Assembly: GCA_944989445.1 (NCBI GenBank)
Contig: CALYLW010000137.1
Span: 1,246,134 to 1,310,133 of the forward strand
From: Ampullaceana balthica
Lineage: Eukaryota; Mollusca; Gastropoda; Lymnaeidae
DNA length: 64,000 bases
Direction of reading: 5' to 3'
Positions 1 through 15,500 of the stretch are shown one piece after another; within the stretch, counting starts at the first letter, position 1; every line of letters begins with the position of its first letter. The position numbers and the translations under genes were made by a program. The notes beneath the pieces were generated by a model, which had not been told where the DNA came from, ran no database searches, and worked only from the letters and a program-made list of their open reading frames with translations.

Positions 1-87
1 AAACATTTGTTGCATTTACAGTGACAATCTGAAGCCTCTTATTACAGAACATTCAAATAACACACTTTAACTAGGGCAAGGTCACTT

Positions 88-342
88 AAAATAGATCATA
101 TTGAATATTTATCATGATTAGTTTTAGAAGCAACCATTTTCTATAGTCTTACATATTACAAGTGACAATAGTAAGGTAACAATGATGATAGAGATAATGT
201 TTTGGAAATATTAAAATAGATCACATTGAATATTTATCATGATTAGTTTTAGAAGCAACCATTATTTATAGTCTTACATATTACCTTAAAGTGACAATAG
301 TAAGGTAACAATGATGATGGAAGATAATGTTTTGGCAATATT
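88..342. repeat. 125-bp tandem duplication beside a Rassf splice donor
   Basis: Two head-to-tail copies with a period of 125 bp (88-212 and 213-342) share nearly all their sequence, including the stretch from aaaatagatca to gataatgttttgg. The second copy ends about 10 bp from the minus-strand splice donor of the Rassf exon at 352-531. It lies wholly in the intron, and nothing else is seen in bases 1-351. Confidence 0.9.
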
Positions 343-351
343 GAAACTCAC

Positions 352-531
352 CAGAGTGCTTGAGAACTTTTTGTCTGGGATGTCCGGGGATGCTGGTCCC
401 ACACACAGACTGTGTCTCCACTGTGCTATGGGGGGAGGGGGGATGTTATCACAGTGGACAAGTTCAATGGGTTTGTTGAGCCCCCAGTAGATTCTCAGTG
501 GACCTTCGACATAGACGCTGCCATCATCTCT
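352..531 (-). CDS. Rassf: Rassf coding exon 5 (RASSF2/4-like block)
   Basis: Sixty codons in phase 0 at both ends (residues 185-244). It encodes [20 protein letters not shown], then PPPPIAQW, aligning with the 'VEGLLNISWGL-RRPI' and PPP region of human RASSF2. The donor is CTCTG|GTGAG at 351/350. The acceptor that keeps phase is the second AG (ctcagag|AGA); using the CAG two bases earlier would shift the frame. Confidence 0.9.
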
Positions 532-3500
532 CTGAGAGAAAACACAAATTATATTGTGTCAAGGTCCTGCCGTCGTCAAATTAAGCATTACACAACTGTT
601 ACTAAATATGCTAAATGACAACCTTTAAATGAACATGTAATACAATCCAAAACTAACTATTGCGTAATTTCCAAACTTAGTATACAGGAAGCTCATGCAT
701 TAACAGTGTAATACACAGTACTACATAAGAACAATTCATTTTTTAATTTTTTAAATAATTTTTTTACAAATTATAATTTCAAAAAAATTAAAAACCTCTT
801 CAGCTGTCATTTGATGGTGAACTTTGCCTTCATGGAAATTATTGAACTCTTCAATCTTTTGAAGTATTTCACGTCTAGATGAAATAAAAAAAAAGGTCAT
901 ATCAATTTTAGTGTAGAGCAGACAGATGACAATTTTTAACAAAATCAACATAATGAATTCGTTGGTATAAAGCGTACACATCACATCTATAGCTTCAATT
1001 ATTTTTTTTAAAAGACCAAAAAAAACAACACAGACAACATTAGAGTAATAAGCAGTGCCATACACTCATCAAAGATATGCCTAATATCATAAAATATGCC
1101 TGAAAATAACATCATAAATGTTCCTGATGACAACTATACAGAATATCCTTTTTATAAAGGCATTAACATCCGTTGCCATCTAAATATGCTAGACGGTTAA
1201 GGTATCCTTTTCAATGTGTGTGATACCCATGACAACATCTTACATAAATGGTTTTAAAATATTTAAGATACACCCATAAAATAACAGGGAAGTGTGTATG
1301 ACGCAAAACTGAATATAACTCAGTAAATTGTAAATAACTCTATAATGGACAATATCTTTGCAGAGGGGAATAAATTTTATGGTATACGTTGGCTGAAAAT
1401 CAAACAAGTTTCTCTACATCAATTTAACATACAGTGGGATCTGAAGTGTTTCATTTCATGAAAACATTCATAACACTAAAAATTCGGGTTAAACTTGACA
1501 TAAAAGTTCCTGGTTGCTAATAATAAATTTTAGATTAAACTACACCCCAAACAAACGACTGATAAAAGTTATTTCTAAAAGGTGTTGCAGAAATATCTTG
1601 TTAAAGATTCATAGTGCCAAAATCTTATTTCTAAATAATCTGCAAAATAATTTATTAAAGGGTACTGTAAAAAATATTTAAAAAGTTAAAAAATTAAATG
1701 ATAAAAAATAAAATTTAATTCTTTAAAAAATTTTAAATTACACAATTGTAACTAGAACATTTTTAAATCAGTAACAATTGGTGAGATTCATGAAAGAAAT
1801 TATTATTAAGTGGTTTAATGATCACTTGTTATCGCATCACATTGAATATAGAGCCTGAAAATAAAATGTTATATATTGCAGCGACCATGGAAGGAAGCAC
1901 ACATGGGGCAATACTATTGGAGTGCAATTTTACACATTAATTATGAGGTTTTTGATTGACATGGAGATGTTGCTGAATAATATATACTGAATTATTCAGT
2001 GGGGTTGAATCCAATAAAAGTTGTTTACCAATAAGCGGTAATCCTTGATCACGCCCTTTCTACAATTAAACATACAGGCCCAATTAAACAATAACATTAT
2101 TTATGTAGACTGACAGGCTGATATAATTATCACATAAATGAAGGAGTTGATATTGTAGTTGTAGCCTAGCCAAGCTGAGTGATTAGTAAGAGAGAATGAA
2201 ATAAATCAATGGCAAACCTGGTCATGATCGTTTTTTTCCCCTTATACCTTCTCAGTACAACATGCTGCTTGGAATCTTCTTGCCATAATAACGCAGCCAT
2301 CTCTATTTTTCTAGTAAGTTACTTATTTTTGTGTACTTAGTGGTAAACAGATTAATCCCAGGCAGCTGGAGTTTTATTAAGAAAATCTTTTGAGGCTGTC
2401 AATTCCGCTGATGTGAAAACCAAAAGGAAGGTAGCTTAAATAATTCTACACAGAGATAAAAAGTAATTTCTAGCCCTACTATTATGGCTGCCATAATGTG
2501 AAACTCCAAGGGTTCCTGTTTCAAAAATCGTAATGGTACTGGGTGGTAAATTTAATGGATTCAGATTTTTATTAAATTTAAAAAATAAGAGTTGAAAATT
2601 ATTATCAGATTTCTGGTAAACATTGATAGTTTTGAAGATATTTTTTTCAACTTAGTAATTTTTATAATCACAACAAAAAAAAATGCTTTGCTCAATGTTT
2701 TAAGAAGTACAATGTACCTCATGTTTCAAATAATGTAAAATTGATTTTTTAAAAATAATTTAAAACCCCAAGTAAAATTAAAGTTTTCATTGATATGTGT
2801 AAAATAACTTCTTCATTCACAATGTTAACTTTCAAGCAAACTGATATGACCATTATCACTGCGATATGATCATTTATTAGACATTCTAACTTAGATAACA
2901 CCTTTTTCCCTAAAAAGAACGTTTTCTTAAAAATAATCCACAAAGTGACAGATGAAACTAAATTAATATTCCTAACAGTAAAATGATATTTCACATAAGG
3001 AAATAATGTTTTTAGTACATCAAAGTGAAAAACCATCTAATACCAAACACTACACATTGAATAAACAACAAAATTAAGAATTAACAGAGCCTATTAGAAA
3101 GTCTCACTAAAACTGAAACCAGGAAAAGGGAGAGAGTCTTAGTAATGAGTACACTTCAACCACTTGAGACAGAAATGACTTCCTTTGGCTATTTCCTGTT
3201 TTACTGTAAAAACAATCTTTTTAAAAACATGTTTCTAAATTCACAATAAAATTACTATTCATAAATAACTATGTGCACAAAATTATTAACCATAATTAAT
3301 AAAACATATACCTGTTAAGTAAGCCAAGTTATAAGTAAAGTTACTACGTTTACCTTTATAAATTTTTGTTATGTTGCATTTGAAAATGTTAGTCGGCATA
3401 ATAAATTATAATTTAGAAATTCTGATAATAAAAAAGCTTAACTCTATTAAAGACCCTGAACAAATTGCACAAAAAATAATAGAATTACCTAAGGGTTTAG

Positions 3501-6500
3501 AAAATGAGTAATACCAAAAGATGAAAAAGCATTATTTAACTTATAATTATCGAATAATCTACACATATAATTTGCAATGTATGTCAGGTCCTGCCTGTCC
3601 TGTCCGTGATGCTATTAATTTTAGAAAGCAGCGCACCAAATTACTGCACCAAAAATAACTCTTTTCCAACGTTCAACATAAAATTGTGCAATATGAAAAT
3701 AAATGAATAAAATAAAAATAAATAAAATAAATGAAAGTTCTGTGTTACATTATTTTTTATTCTGATGTGTATTTTTTCAAAATAAATAGATTTCAGCTGT
3801 GTATTTATTTTGAAAACTTCCGTCATTTTTGACGGGTAATACACTTGTAATAAATAAATCTAACAATTAAAATAATTCTCCAAATGCTTTTTATGTTTAA
3901 AGCGATACGTTTTTCATTATCTTTAATAAATTAGCATAATTTATGTCAGTGACTAAATGTCAGAATGATTGAGATTTGTTGGACTGCCTGAATTCACCCC
4001 ATTGAAATCTAAACTTAAGTTATAGAGTGCTTTGTAAATTTTAAGATAGGCAGATGTCCACCTGATATTTTCAAAGCCTTGTCTGATTTTTAATAATCAC
4101 TGGCAAGAAAGCAAAAAAAGAATTTCTAACAATAGAAAGTACTCAAATAGATTAATTCAGTAATGACTTTAAAAATCGTGTAGGTTAAAAAAAAATTCAT
4201 TTATACATCTTAACTATGACTCATATAAAGCATTGGTTGGTATAAAACACTCATCATTTTTATAGTTTAATACAATATTCATTAAAAAAATAAATGGAGA
4301 AACAAACAACAAAATAAATGGTTGGCGTGAAAATGGACTACAGTATCTTAGCTTTCTTTGCCCCATTGGCACATTCAGTACAGTATACTCATAGTTCTAC
4401 TACAGTTTAAAAATTTATTGGTTAGCCATATGACTGGGTACACAATAGTATGTTGTTTTTATAATACATGTAATTATAATTATGTAACCATCAGTGTTAC
4501 ACAGAGAATAAACTTTTAAAATATTTATCAATTTACATTGTATGAAATGAGGAATGTTTCAGGTAAACACTAAGTTTTTTCCAAGCCTCAAAAAGTAAAA
4601 AATCTTCAATGGAATAGGTAGTTGTAATGAAATTTTTTTTCTAATCTACAGCTGCTGCAAGTGTACCAATACAATATTTCTAATACTGTTAGTTACACTA
4701 ACCTGACAGACAGAATAGTATCTTGATTTAAATTAGTGTGCTTTTTTCTTCCTTTAAAAAAAATAATAATAATTACATATGCTCCTTCTTTTGCAGAAGA
4801 TTTATTCATCCTACGTTCTGATAAGAACGCACAGACCATGCTGGTCTATTGGCAATTGAAGCAGCGTTCCAAGGCCTTGGCTAAGTACTTAGAGGGAATA
4901 GTGTGGCACAATGCCCAGCTGCCTTTGCTTCCCTTAGTAGTGTCAGGTATCCATTCGGAGTTAGGTGGACTCAGGGACACCCTTAGCCCCAGGAACAAGT
5001 CACTGCCTTCACTGAGATTCAAACATGTGACTTTATGTACACCAGCCGAGCGCATACGCTGCTCGACCACCATGCCTTTAACTTTAGCAATTTGGCATAC
5101 CATACATTAAATATTGGGCACATTCAATCCATGTGTTATCAAAAATGCTTTTTCAGTCACATGTTATTGTTATAAAAATATTATAATACTACATGGTGGT
5201 CGTCATCTCATCATGGTTGTTAAAATGTGCTCAACAGGCCAACAAAATAGAATTCATAAGTTGGAAATTATTGGTGTGGCTGTGATTCTTATACTTATAT
5301 TATCATTTATATAGTGTGTTTTCCTGTGTAAATCTATAATAATAAAAGGTAATTTTCTGTCCGTTCCTCAATAGCGATTGGTCCCTCAAACACATATGAC
5401 TCCTACGGCCAATCATATTGAACACGTTTACGCAGACGTTCAAAACAAGTTATTTTTTTGGTGTAGTTTTTCTTCCAAGACTTTATTTTGAGTTATGCAC
5501 GTTGGGATTTATAGTCAAAAGCTCTGTTTTTATTAGTTATTTGTTTTAACTATAATTATAATGAATAGTATTTTTGATGTGATGCACATGTATGCCGGTC
5601 GAGATGGCTGTTGGAGGGGAGTTACAACATGCCACCGAACGGTGGCGGAATGTCCTTGGACAGACTTTGTTGCTCGTATATTTATAATTTGATTTGTCTG
5701 ATTTGTCAGGATAATTGATAAATTTATGATTTCAATTAATTTCATCAATAGAGGCCTCACAACGCTTCTTGTATTTGTATGTCAATTTGACAATGAATAT
5801 TAACACTAAATCACTAAGTTACATAGTAATATGTTCAAGTTATGTCTTGTCTAATCAATTAATGATTAGTGATTAGTGGCATGGATCATGGAATGGAAAA
5901 GTAAATTAAAACTAACAACAAAATACTAAATTAACTAAATACCAATAATAATATTATTCAGTAGCTTAACTTACATAAGAATGGACAATAACAACATTTT
6001 ATTTAGATTATTCTCATTTAAAAACTGGCCATTTCAGGATCTACTCAAAGCTGTAACTGTAAGGCACACTAAAACGTGTCAACAGTATTCACCACCATGA
6101 ATAAATTTTAAAAACACTTACTGCACATTTACAATTTGACCCCACTCAACCTTTGCACGACCTGAGTGGCCTTAGTCACTCGCGAATGAGTGCCTAAATA
6201 AACAAAGTAATTTAGTTTTTGCTGATTGCTTGGCGAAACGAAACATCTTACCCTTCCATTTTTAAAAAATAATCCTCCTTCCACCTTTAGAACTGGAAGA
6301 CTGGTAAATTAATATTAGCCGACATGTCCAAATATACTACAGATTCGAACGTGCTAATAGCAAACAAAAGCATATAAAAGAAACCAGGAAGTGCTGCCCC
6401 CATTCTCAAGGGGCGCTAAGCCGACATTTCGTAATACATATTCCTACTTCACAGTATCGGCAAGATGAATTAAACCAGGTGAAAACAAAGGGAAACAATC

Positions 6501-9500
6501 GTGGAAATAAATTAGATTTATTCTATTTTTTTAAAAAAAACGGCTGTATTTTTTAGTCTTTATAACGCGCCTGCTTTTGTTATGATAGAATTTCCAGTAA
6601 AATGGGTACCAAGAACGGTGAACGAGTGAACGTAAGCAACAAGAAGGTGGTTGAAATGGAGTCCACATTGGTGTCATTTTCTTTTGTGTGGGGAGAATGC
6701 ACAAATATTGACCTTTCAGAGCGGCACTAAAACCTAGTTTTGCAGGTTTTGATGTCATTAGTCTAAATATTTTTTTTCTTTTAATAATACTATGTTGACT
6801 ACCGGTAATATTATTAAATTAGCTTTTACTTATGTGTGTAGCGAACATTTCTAGACATCTCGTCACCTAATAAAAACATAATTTTGGAGTGACAAAAAAA
6901 TAGATTTTTGTGGGATTTAATTTATTTGTGAAGCATACACAATAACTTGCTTAAATCAAAATTCAAGTCAATCTAAATGAATGATAAACTGCCCAGAAAT
7001 GTGACTGACCTATAATTGTGAAAAATGCACTAAAACATGTGAAACGTTAGGAATAAATGTGAAAACTGACGTATAAATGTGAAAACTCACCAAAAATATG
7101 AAAAATCAGCAATATTTGGGAAAACTCGACAATGAATGTGATGACCAATAAATGTGATGACCAATAAATGTGATGACCAATAAATGTGATGACCAATAAA
7201 TGTGAAAACTGCCAGTTGATTTAGAACCCATTCTCAGGAATGAGAAAACAGCAGGATGGAAAATCGTTAATTCCTTACCCAACAATACACACTTCAAACA
7301 CACATTTTAAAAATAGAAGTAAAAAAAAGATTTTTAAAAACCACGTTTTTAGAAGCGGACTAAAAAGAAGAAAATAATTTAAAACTTGTAAGTTCAAGTA
7401 CTTCGATATAATATGACTAATAACGTGGGGCGGGCGCTTATGAGGTTTAACATATGCGGTTCACTAATTCTCTCACTTATAGATCTCTCTTTTGCCTTCT
7501 AAATTAGAAATCTTTAATTTTTATACCAAACACCCACTTCCCGTGATCCGATCGAGCTGAAATGTGGCATTTTTAGTTTATCCTTATATGAGGTATGTAA
7601 TTCAAATTCACGGTTTGTTATTGTTTTTTTCTTCCACTTCCACGTGAGATTTTGAGTTGACGCCGACCGTCAACTCAAACTTTCACGTGGGAAAAAAACA
7701 ATAACAAACCTTGAATTTGAATTACATACCTCATATAAGGAAAAACTAAAAATGCATTAATTTAATTACGGTACGATCGATCGATCTGAAATTTTTGATA
7801 CGATGCATTGTTAGGTGAGACGGGTCCGTGTGCCAAATTTCAGCTCGATCGGATCACTGGAAGTGGGTCATTTTCGACTTTTGTTTTTCCGCCCGCCCGC
7901 CCATGAGATGATGAGATGACGACTGACAGACAGAGAGAGAGAGAGAGAGACGGCCGCGAAGTTAATATAAGGGATTTAAAAAACAAACCCGTAAAAACAA
8001 AGTTTTCTACTATAAATCCCTTATATTTTAGTCATAATTAAAATTATTGATTATGTTTCAACGCCACAAATATTTACGGACTGACACCGAGTGATGTCCC
8101 CTGTCTTTTAACGGGGGATGGGTCGTGAGGGGGTGTCGGCACGACGGTCGACGTCTAAGCGTCAACTCAAACTCACGTGGAAAAAAACAATAACAAACCG
8201 TGAATTTGAATTACATACCTCATATAAGGATAAACTAAAAATGCATTAATTTAATTACGGTACGTTCGATCGATCTGAAATTTTGATACGATGCATTGTT
8301 AGGTCAGACGGGACCGTGTGCCAAATTTCAGCTCGATCGGATCACGGGAAGTGGGTCATTTTCGACTTTTGTTTTTCCGCCCGTCCGCCCATGAGATGAT
8401 GAGATGACGACAGACAGAGACGGCCGCGAAGTTAATATAAGGGATTTAATAAAACAAACCCGTAAAAACAAAGTTTTTGACTATAAATCCCTTATATATG
8501 AGACATAACTAACAGTATTGATTATTTTCAAACATTTACAGACTGAATCTGTCTTAACTCAAGTTTGCTTCATATCCCTGAGGGTGAGAGGGGAAAAGTC
8601 TGGTCACCGATTCGCTTGACCGAGCTCAGCGTGACACGTAAAATGTAAACAAAAGTGCCCCGGCGCTTCGACGGGTCACCTCAACGCGTCAACTCAAACT
8701 TTCACGTGGGGAAAAAAACAATAACAAACCGTGAATTTGAATTACATACCTCATATAAGGATAAACTAAAAATGCATTAATTTAATTACGGTACGTTCGA
8801 TCGATCTGAAATTTTGATACGATGCATTGTTAGGTCAGACGGGTCCGTGTGCCAAATTTCAGCTCGATCGGATCACGGGAAGTGGGTCATTTTCGACTTT
8901 TGTTTTTCCACCCGCCCGACTATGAGATAATGAGATGACGACAGAGAGACAGACAGAGAGAGACGGCGGTGAAGTTAATATAAGGGATTTAAAAAAACCA
9001 CGTTTTTAGAAGCGGACTAAAAAGAAGAAAATAATTTAAAACTTGTAAGTTCAAGTACTTCGATATAATATGACTAAAAACGTGGGGCGGGCGCTTATGA
9101 GGTTTAACATATGCGGTTCACTAATTCTCTCACTTATAGATCTCTCTTTTGCCTTCTAAATTAGAAATCTTTAATTTTTATACCAAACACCCACTTCCCG
9201 TGATCCGATCGAGCTGAAATGTGGCATTTTTAGTTTATCCTTATATGAGGTATGTAATTCAAATTCACGGTTTGTTATTGTTTTTTTCTTCCACTTCCAC
9301 GTGAGATTTTGAGTTGACGCCGACCGTCAACTCAAACTTTCACGTGGGAAAAAAACAATAACAAACCTTGAATTTGAATTACATACCTCATATAAGGAAA
9401 AACTAAAAATGCATTAATTTAATTACGGTACAATCGATCGATCTGAAATTTTTATACGATGCATTGTTAGGTGAGACGGGTCCGTGTGCCGAATTTCAGC

Positions 9501-12500
9501 TCGATCGGATCACTGGAAGTGGGTCATTTTCGACTTTTGTTTTTCCGCCCGCCCGCCCATGAGATGATGAGATGACGACTGACAGACAGAGAGAGAGAGA
9601 GAGAGAGACGGCCGCGAAGTTAATATAAGGGATTTAAAAAACAAACCCGTAAAAACAAAGTTTTCTACTATAAATCCCTTATATTTTAGTCATAATTAAA
9701 ATTATTGATTATGTTTCAACGCCACAAATATTTACGGACTGACACCGAGTGATGTCCCCTGTCTTTTAACGGGGGATGGGTCGTGAGGGGGTGTCGGCAC
9801 GACGGTCAACGTCTAAGCGTCAACTCAAACTCACGTGGAAAAAAACAATAACAAACCGTGAATTTGAATTACATACCTCATATAAGGATAAATTAAAAAT
9901 GCATTAATTTAATTACGGTACGTTCGATCGATCTGAAATTTTGATACGATGCATTGTTAGGTCAGACGGGACCGTGTGCCAAATTTCAGCTCGATCGGAT
10001 CACGGGAAGTGGGTCATTTTCGACTTTTGTTTTTCCGCCCGTCCGCCCATGAGATGATGAGATGACGACAGACAGAGACGGACGCGAAGTTAATATAAGG
10101 GATTTAATAAAACAAACCCGTAAAAACAAAGTTTTTGACTATAAATCCCTTATATATGAGACATAACTAACAGTATTGATTATTTTCAAACATTTACAGA
10201 CTGAATCTGTCTTAACTCAAGTTTGCTTCATATCCCTGGGGGGGGGGAGGGTGAGAGGGGAAAAGTCTGGTCACCGATTCGCTTGACCGAGCTCAGCGTG
10301 ACACGTAAAATGTAAACAAAAGTGCCCCGGCGCTTCGACGGGTCGCCTCAACGCGTCAACTCAAACTTTCACGTGGGGAAAAAAACAATAACAAACCGTG
10401 AATTTGAATTACATACCTCATATAAGGATAAATTAAAAATGCATTAATTTAATTACGGTACGTTCGATCGATCTGAAATTTTGATACGATGCATTGTTAG
10501 GTCAGACGGGTCCGTGTGCCAAATTTCAGCTCGATCGGATCACGGGAAGTGGGTCATTTTCGACTTTTGTTTTTCCACCCGCCCGACTATGAGATAATGA
10601 GATGACGACAGAGAGACAGACAGAGAGAGACGGCGGTGAAGTTAATATAAGGGATTTTAAAAAACCACGTTTTTAGAAGCGGACTAAAAAGAAGAAAATA
10701 ATTTAAAACTTGTAAGTTCAAGTACTTCGATATAATATGACTAAAAACGTGGGGCGGGCGCTTATGAGGTTTAACATATGCGGTTCACTAATTCTCTCAC
10801 TTATAGATCTCTCTTTTGCCTTCTAAATTAGAAATCTTTAATTTTTATACCAAACACCCACTCCCCGTGATCCGATCGAGCTGAAATGTGGCATTTTTAG
10901 TTTATCCTTATATGAGGTATGTAATTCAAATTCACGGTTTGTTATTGTTTTTTTCTTCCACTTCCACGTGAGATTTTGAGTTGACGCCGACCGTCAACTC
11001 AAACTCACGTGGGAAAAAAACAATAACAAACCTTGAATTTGAATTACATACCTCATATAAGGAAAAACTAAAAATGCATTAATTTAATTACGGTACAATC
11101 GATCGATCTGAAATTTTTATACGATGCATTGTTAGGTGAGACGGGTCCGTGTGCCGAATTTCAGCTCGATCGGATCACTGGAAGTGGGTCATTTTCGACT
11201 TTTGTTTTTCCGCCCGCCCGCCCATGAGATGATGAGATGACGACTGACGACAGAGAGAGAGAGAGAGAGAGAGACGGCCGCGAAGTTAATATAAGGGATT
11301 TAAAAAACAAACCCGTAAAAACAAAGTTTTCTACTATAAATCCCTTATATTTTAGTCATAATTAAAATTATTGATTATGTTTCAACGCCACAAATATTTA
11401 CGGACTGACACCGAGTGATGTCCCCTGTCTTTTAACGGGGGATGGGTCGTGAGGGGGTGTCGGCACGACGGTCGACGTCTAAGCGTCAACTCAAACTCAC
11501 GTGGAAAAAAACAATAACAAACCGTGAATTTGAATTACATACCTCATATAAGGATAAATTAAAAATGCATTAATTTAATTACGGTACGTTCGATCGATCT
11601 GAAATTTTGATACGATGCATTGTTAGGTCAGACGGGACCGTGTGCCAAATTTCAGCTTGATCGGATCACGGGAAGTGGGTCATTTTCGACTTTTGTTTTT
11701 CCGCCCGTCCGCCCATGAGATGATGAGATGACGACAGACAGAGACGGCCGCGAAGTTAATATAAGGGATTTAATAAAACAAACCCGTAAAAACAAAGTTT
11801 TTGACTATAAATCCCTTATATATGAGACATAACTAACAGTATTGATTATTTTCAAACATTTACAGACTGAATCTGTCTTAACTCAAGTTTGCTTCATATC
11901 CCTGGGGAGGGTGAGAGGGGAAAAGTCTGGTCACCGATTCGCTTGACCGAGCTCAGCGTGACACGTAAAATGTAAACAAAAGTGCCCCGGCGCTTCGACG
12001 GGTCGCCTCAACGCGTCAACTCAAACTTTCACGTGGGGAAAAAAACAATAACAAACCGTGAATTTGAATTACATACCTCATATAAGGATAAATTAAAAAT
12101 GCATTAATTTAATTACGGTACGTTCGATCGATCTGAAATTTTGATACGATGCATTGTTAGGTCAGACGGGTCCGTGTGCCAAATTTCAGCTCGATCGGAT
12201 CACGGGAAGTGGGTCATTTTCGACTTTTGTTTTTCCACCCGCCCGACTATGAGATAATGAGATGACGACAGAGAGACAGACAGAGAGAGACGGCGGTGAA
12301 GTTAATATAAGGGATTTTAAAAAACCACGTTTTTAGAAGCGGACTAAAAAGAAGAAAATAATTTAAAACTTGTAAGTTCAAGTACTTCGATATAATATGA
12401 CTAAAAACGTGGGGCGGGCGCTTATGAGGTTTAACATATGCGGTTCACTAATTCTCTCACTTATAGATCTCTCTTTTGCCTTCTAAATTAGAAATCTTTA

Positions 12501-15500
12501 ATTTTTATACCAAACACCCACTCCCCGTGATCCGATCGAGCTGAAATGTGGCATTTTTAGTTTATCCTTATATGAGGTATGTAATTCAAATTCACGGTTT
12601 GTTATTGTTTTTTTCTTCCACTTCCACGTGAGATTTTGAGTTGACGCCGACCGTCAACTCAAACTTTCACGTGGGAAAAAAACAATAACAAACCTTGAAT
12701 TTGAATTACATACCTCATATAAGGAAAAACTAAAAATGCATTAATTTAATTACGGTACGATCGATCGATCTGAAATTTTTATACGATGCATTGTTAGGTG
12801 AGACGGGTCCGTGTGCCAAATTTCAGCTCGATCGGATCACTGGAAGTGGGTCATTTTCGACTTTTGTTTTTCCGCCCGCCCGCCCATGAGATGATGAGAT
12901 GACGACTGACAGACAGAGAGAGAGAGAGAGAGAGAGACGGCCGCGAAGTTAATATAAGGGATTTAAAAAACAAACCCGTAAAAACAAAGTTTTCTACTAT
13001 AAATCCCTTATATTTTAGTCATAATTAAAATTATTGATTATGTTTCAACGCCACAAATATTTACGGACTGACACCGAGTGATGTCCCCTGTCTTTTAACG
13101 GGGGATGGGTCGTGAGGGGGTGTCGGCACGACGGTCGACGTCTAAGCGTCAACTCAAACTCACGTGGAAAAAAACAATAACAAACCGTGAATTTGAATTA
13201 CATACCTCATATAAGGATAAACTAAAAATGCATTAATTTAATTACGGTACGTTCGATCGATCTGAAATTTTGATACGATGCATTGTTAGGTCAGACGGGA
13301 CCGTGTGCCAAATTTCAGCTTGATCGGATCACGGGAAGTGGGTCATTTTCGACTTTTGTTTTTCCGCCCGTCCGCCCATGAGATGATGAGATGACGACAG
13401 ACAGAGACGGCCGCGAAGTTAATATAAGGGATTTAATAAAACAAACCCGTAAAAACAAAGTTTTTGACTATAAATCCCTTATATATGAGACATAACTAAC
13501 AGTATTGATTATTTTCAAACATTTACAGACTGAATCTGTCTTAACTCAAGTTTGCTTCATATCCCTGGGGTGAGAGGGGAAAAGTCTGGTCACCGATTCG
13601 CTTGACCGAGCTCAGCGTGACACGTAAAATGTAAACAAAAGTGCCCCGGCGCTTCGACGGGTCGCCTCAACGCGTCAACTCAAACTTTCACGTGGGGAAA
13701 AAAACAATAACAAACCGTGAATTTGAATTACATACCTCATATAAGGATAAATTAAAAATGCATTAATTTAATTACGGTACGTTCGATCGATCTGAAATTT
13801 TGATACGATGCATTGTTAGGTCAGACGGGTCCGTGTGCCAAATTTCAGCTCGATCGGATCACGGGAAGTGGGTCATTTTCGACTTTTGTTTTTCCGCCCG
13901 CCCGACTATGAGATATGAGATGACGACAGAGAGACTGACGAGAGAGACGGCGTGAAGTTAATATAAGGGATTTAAAAAGACTGCAATAATAGGCTCACTT
14001 ACATGAGAGGACGTACTTTGTTCTTTGAATCGCTCTGTTTTTGATACGGGTCCTTCCTGGAATTGTTATTGTTAAGTTGGTGAACACCTTTACTCAAGGG
14101 GCTGCTATCCCGTTGAAACCTCCTGTGTACAGCACCGTTTTCTTGCTGAGCTCCCTTGTTCTGTAGGCTGAATATCTCGTAGAGACCGTTCTCGCCTTCA
14201 TGGCCGTGCACGGTGCTGGCCGGCCTGTCCTTCTTGGCAAAGTTGGCCGGCGATGAAATGTTCGAACCGTAGCCCAGCATGGAGGGCCCGAAAAGAGCCT
14301 TGTAGCATGGGTTGTGACAAAATGGAGTACCTTTGTGCTGTAAATATACGTCATTTATTATTTAAACTAGAGTTTTATCACCCGTCAAAAATGACGGAAG
14401 TTTTCAAAAATAAATACACATCAGATTAAAAAATAACGTAATACAGAACTTTCATTTAATTAATTTATTTTTTATTTGATTCATTTATTATCATATTGAA
14501 CAATTTTATGCGGAACGTTCGAAAAGAGTTGTATTTGGTGCAGTAATTTTTGGTGCGCACTATTGAACAAATCAGCATTACATCCAAGAAGCATTACATC
14601 CATTACGAGAATTATGTATGTTGATGATAATATGATAAAGTCGATATTAACATATTATATACTGAATGGCTTATATGGAATTCTATTTCAAAGGGGATAC
14701 CTTTATGCTGTAAGTATATGAAGTTTATTATAAATAATAATAACATGTATTTAAACAAAATAAGAAAGCCTATATTTATTTACATTTCTTATAGGTTCTA
14801 TGGCTTCGTATTTAAAAGTTAATTTATTATTGGTCCAACTGGTTCATGTGGATAGAAGCATGACTGTCATAGCGTAGGTGATAGGTAATTAATTCGCGAG
14901 GTCACCAAAGTGGGAGGCATTTTCGACCTTGTGTCTTGGATGCCCAGGCGGCCGCTTCAGAAGCGATCGTTCCGTGGGGGGGGGGATGTCTCTCAGCTAT
15001 TAGGTCCCTTATGGGGGCAAGAAAGCTGTGGGGGTTTTCCGGGAAGAGCCATGAAGAGCATTAGGCTCGGGGCTGCTGATTTTCTTCCACATGTAGGATC
15101 AGCATCTTATGGAATACTGTACATATACAGAGGCTCCCATTTAAACAGAAGATTTTTGCGTATGACGCATGGGAGAATTGAATGGTAAATATTGAATTCG
15201 CTAATCAAAGAGACTTTTCCCACCACCGCCCCTCCACCCACAGAAGAAAATGTTTTGGTGAAAGTGAGTACTTGTATTAAAGTAACTCAATATTATTATG
15301 ATTTTTTTTTAAATTCCGCCCTTGCCTATAAATTGTGTTTCCCCTTGGCGTCACCATGGTTCGCCACTGGACAGAAGTTATTGATAACGTTTGGCTGTAA
15401 CAGCTTAATTTGTTTAAAAAATATCACCATACCGTCTTTTGATGTCTTGCTTCAACACGCCTGCCAGGGTCAACCGTGAGAATGAACTAATTAAGGAATA

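Noticed and set aside
412..618. 68-codon plus-strand frame
   Set aside because: It is the antisense shadow of the conserved Rassf exon at 352-531.
4736..5110. 124-codon plus-strand frame and 85-codon minus-strand frame
   Set aside because: They overlap a tRNA-derived SINE with A and B boxes; coding is incidental.
13999..14354. Two overlapping minus-strand frames starting at internal ATGs
   Set aside because: The in-phase reading from the acceptor at 14337 is the Rassf LIM exon; the other frame (14094-14354) is a shadow, and the stop at the end of the first is bypassed by the GTAAGT donor.
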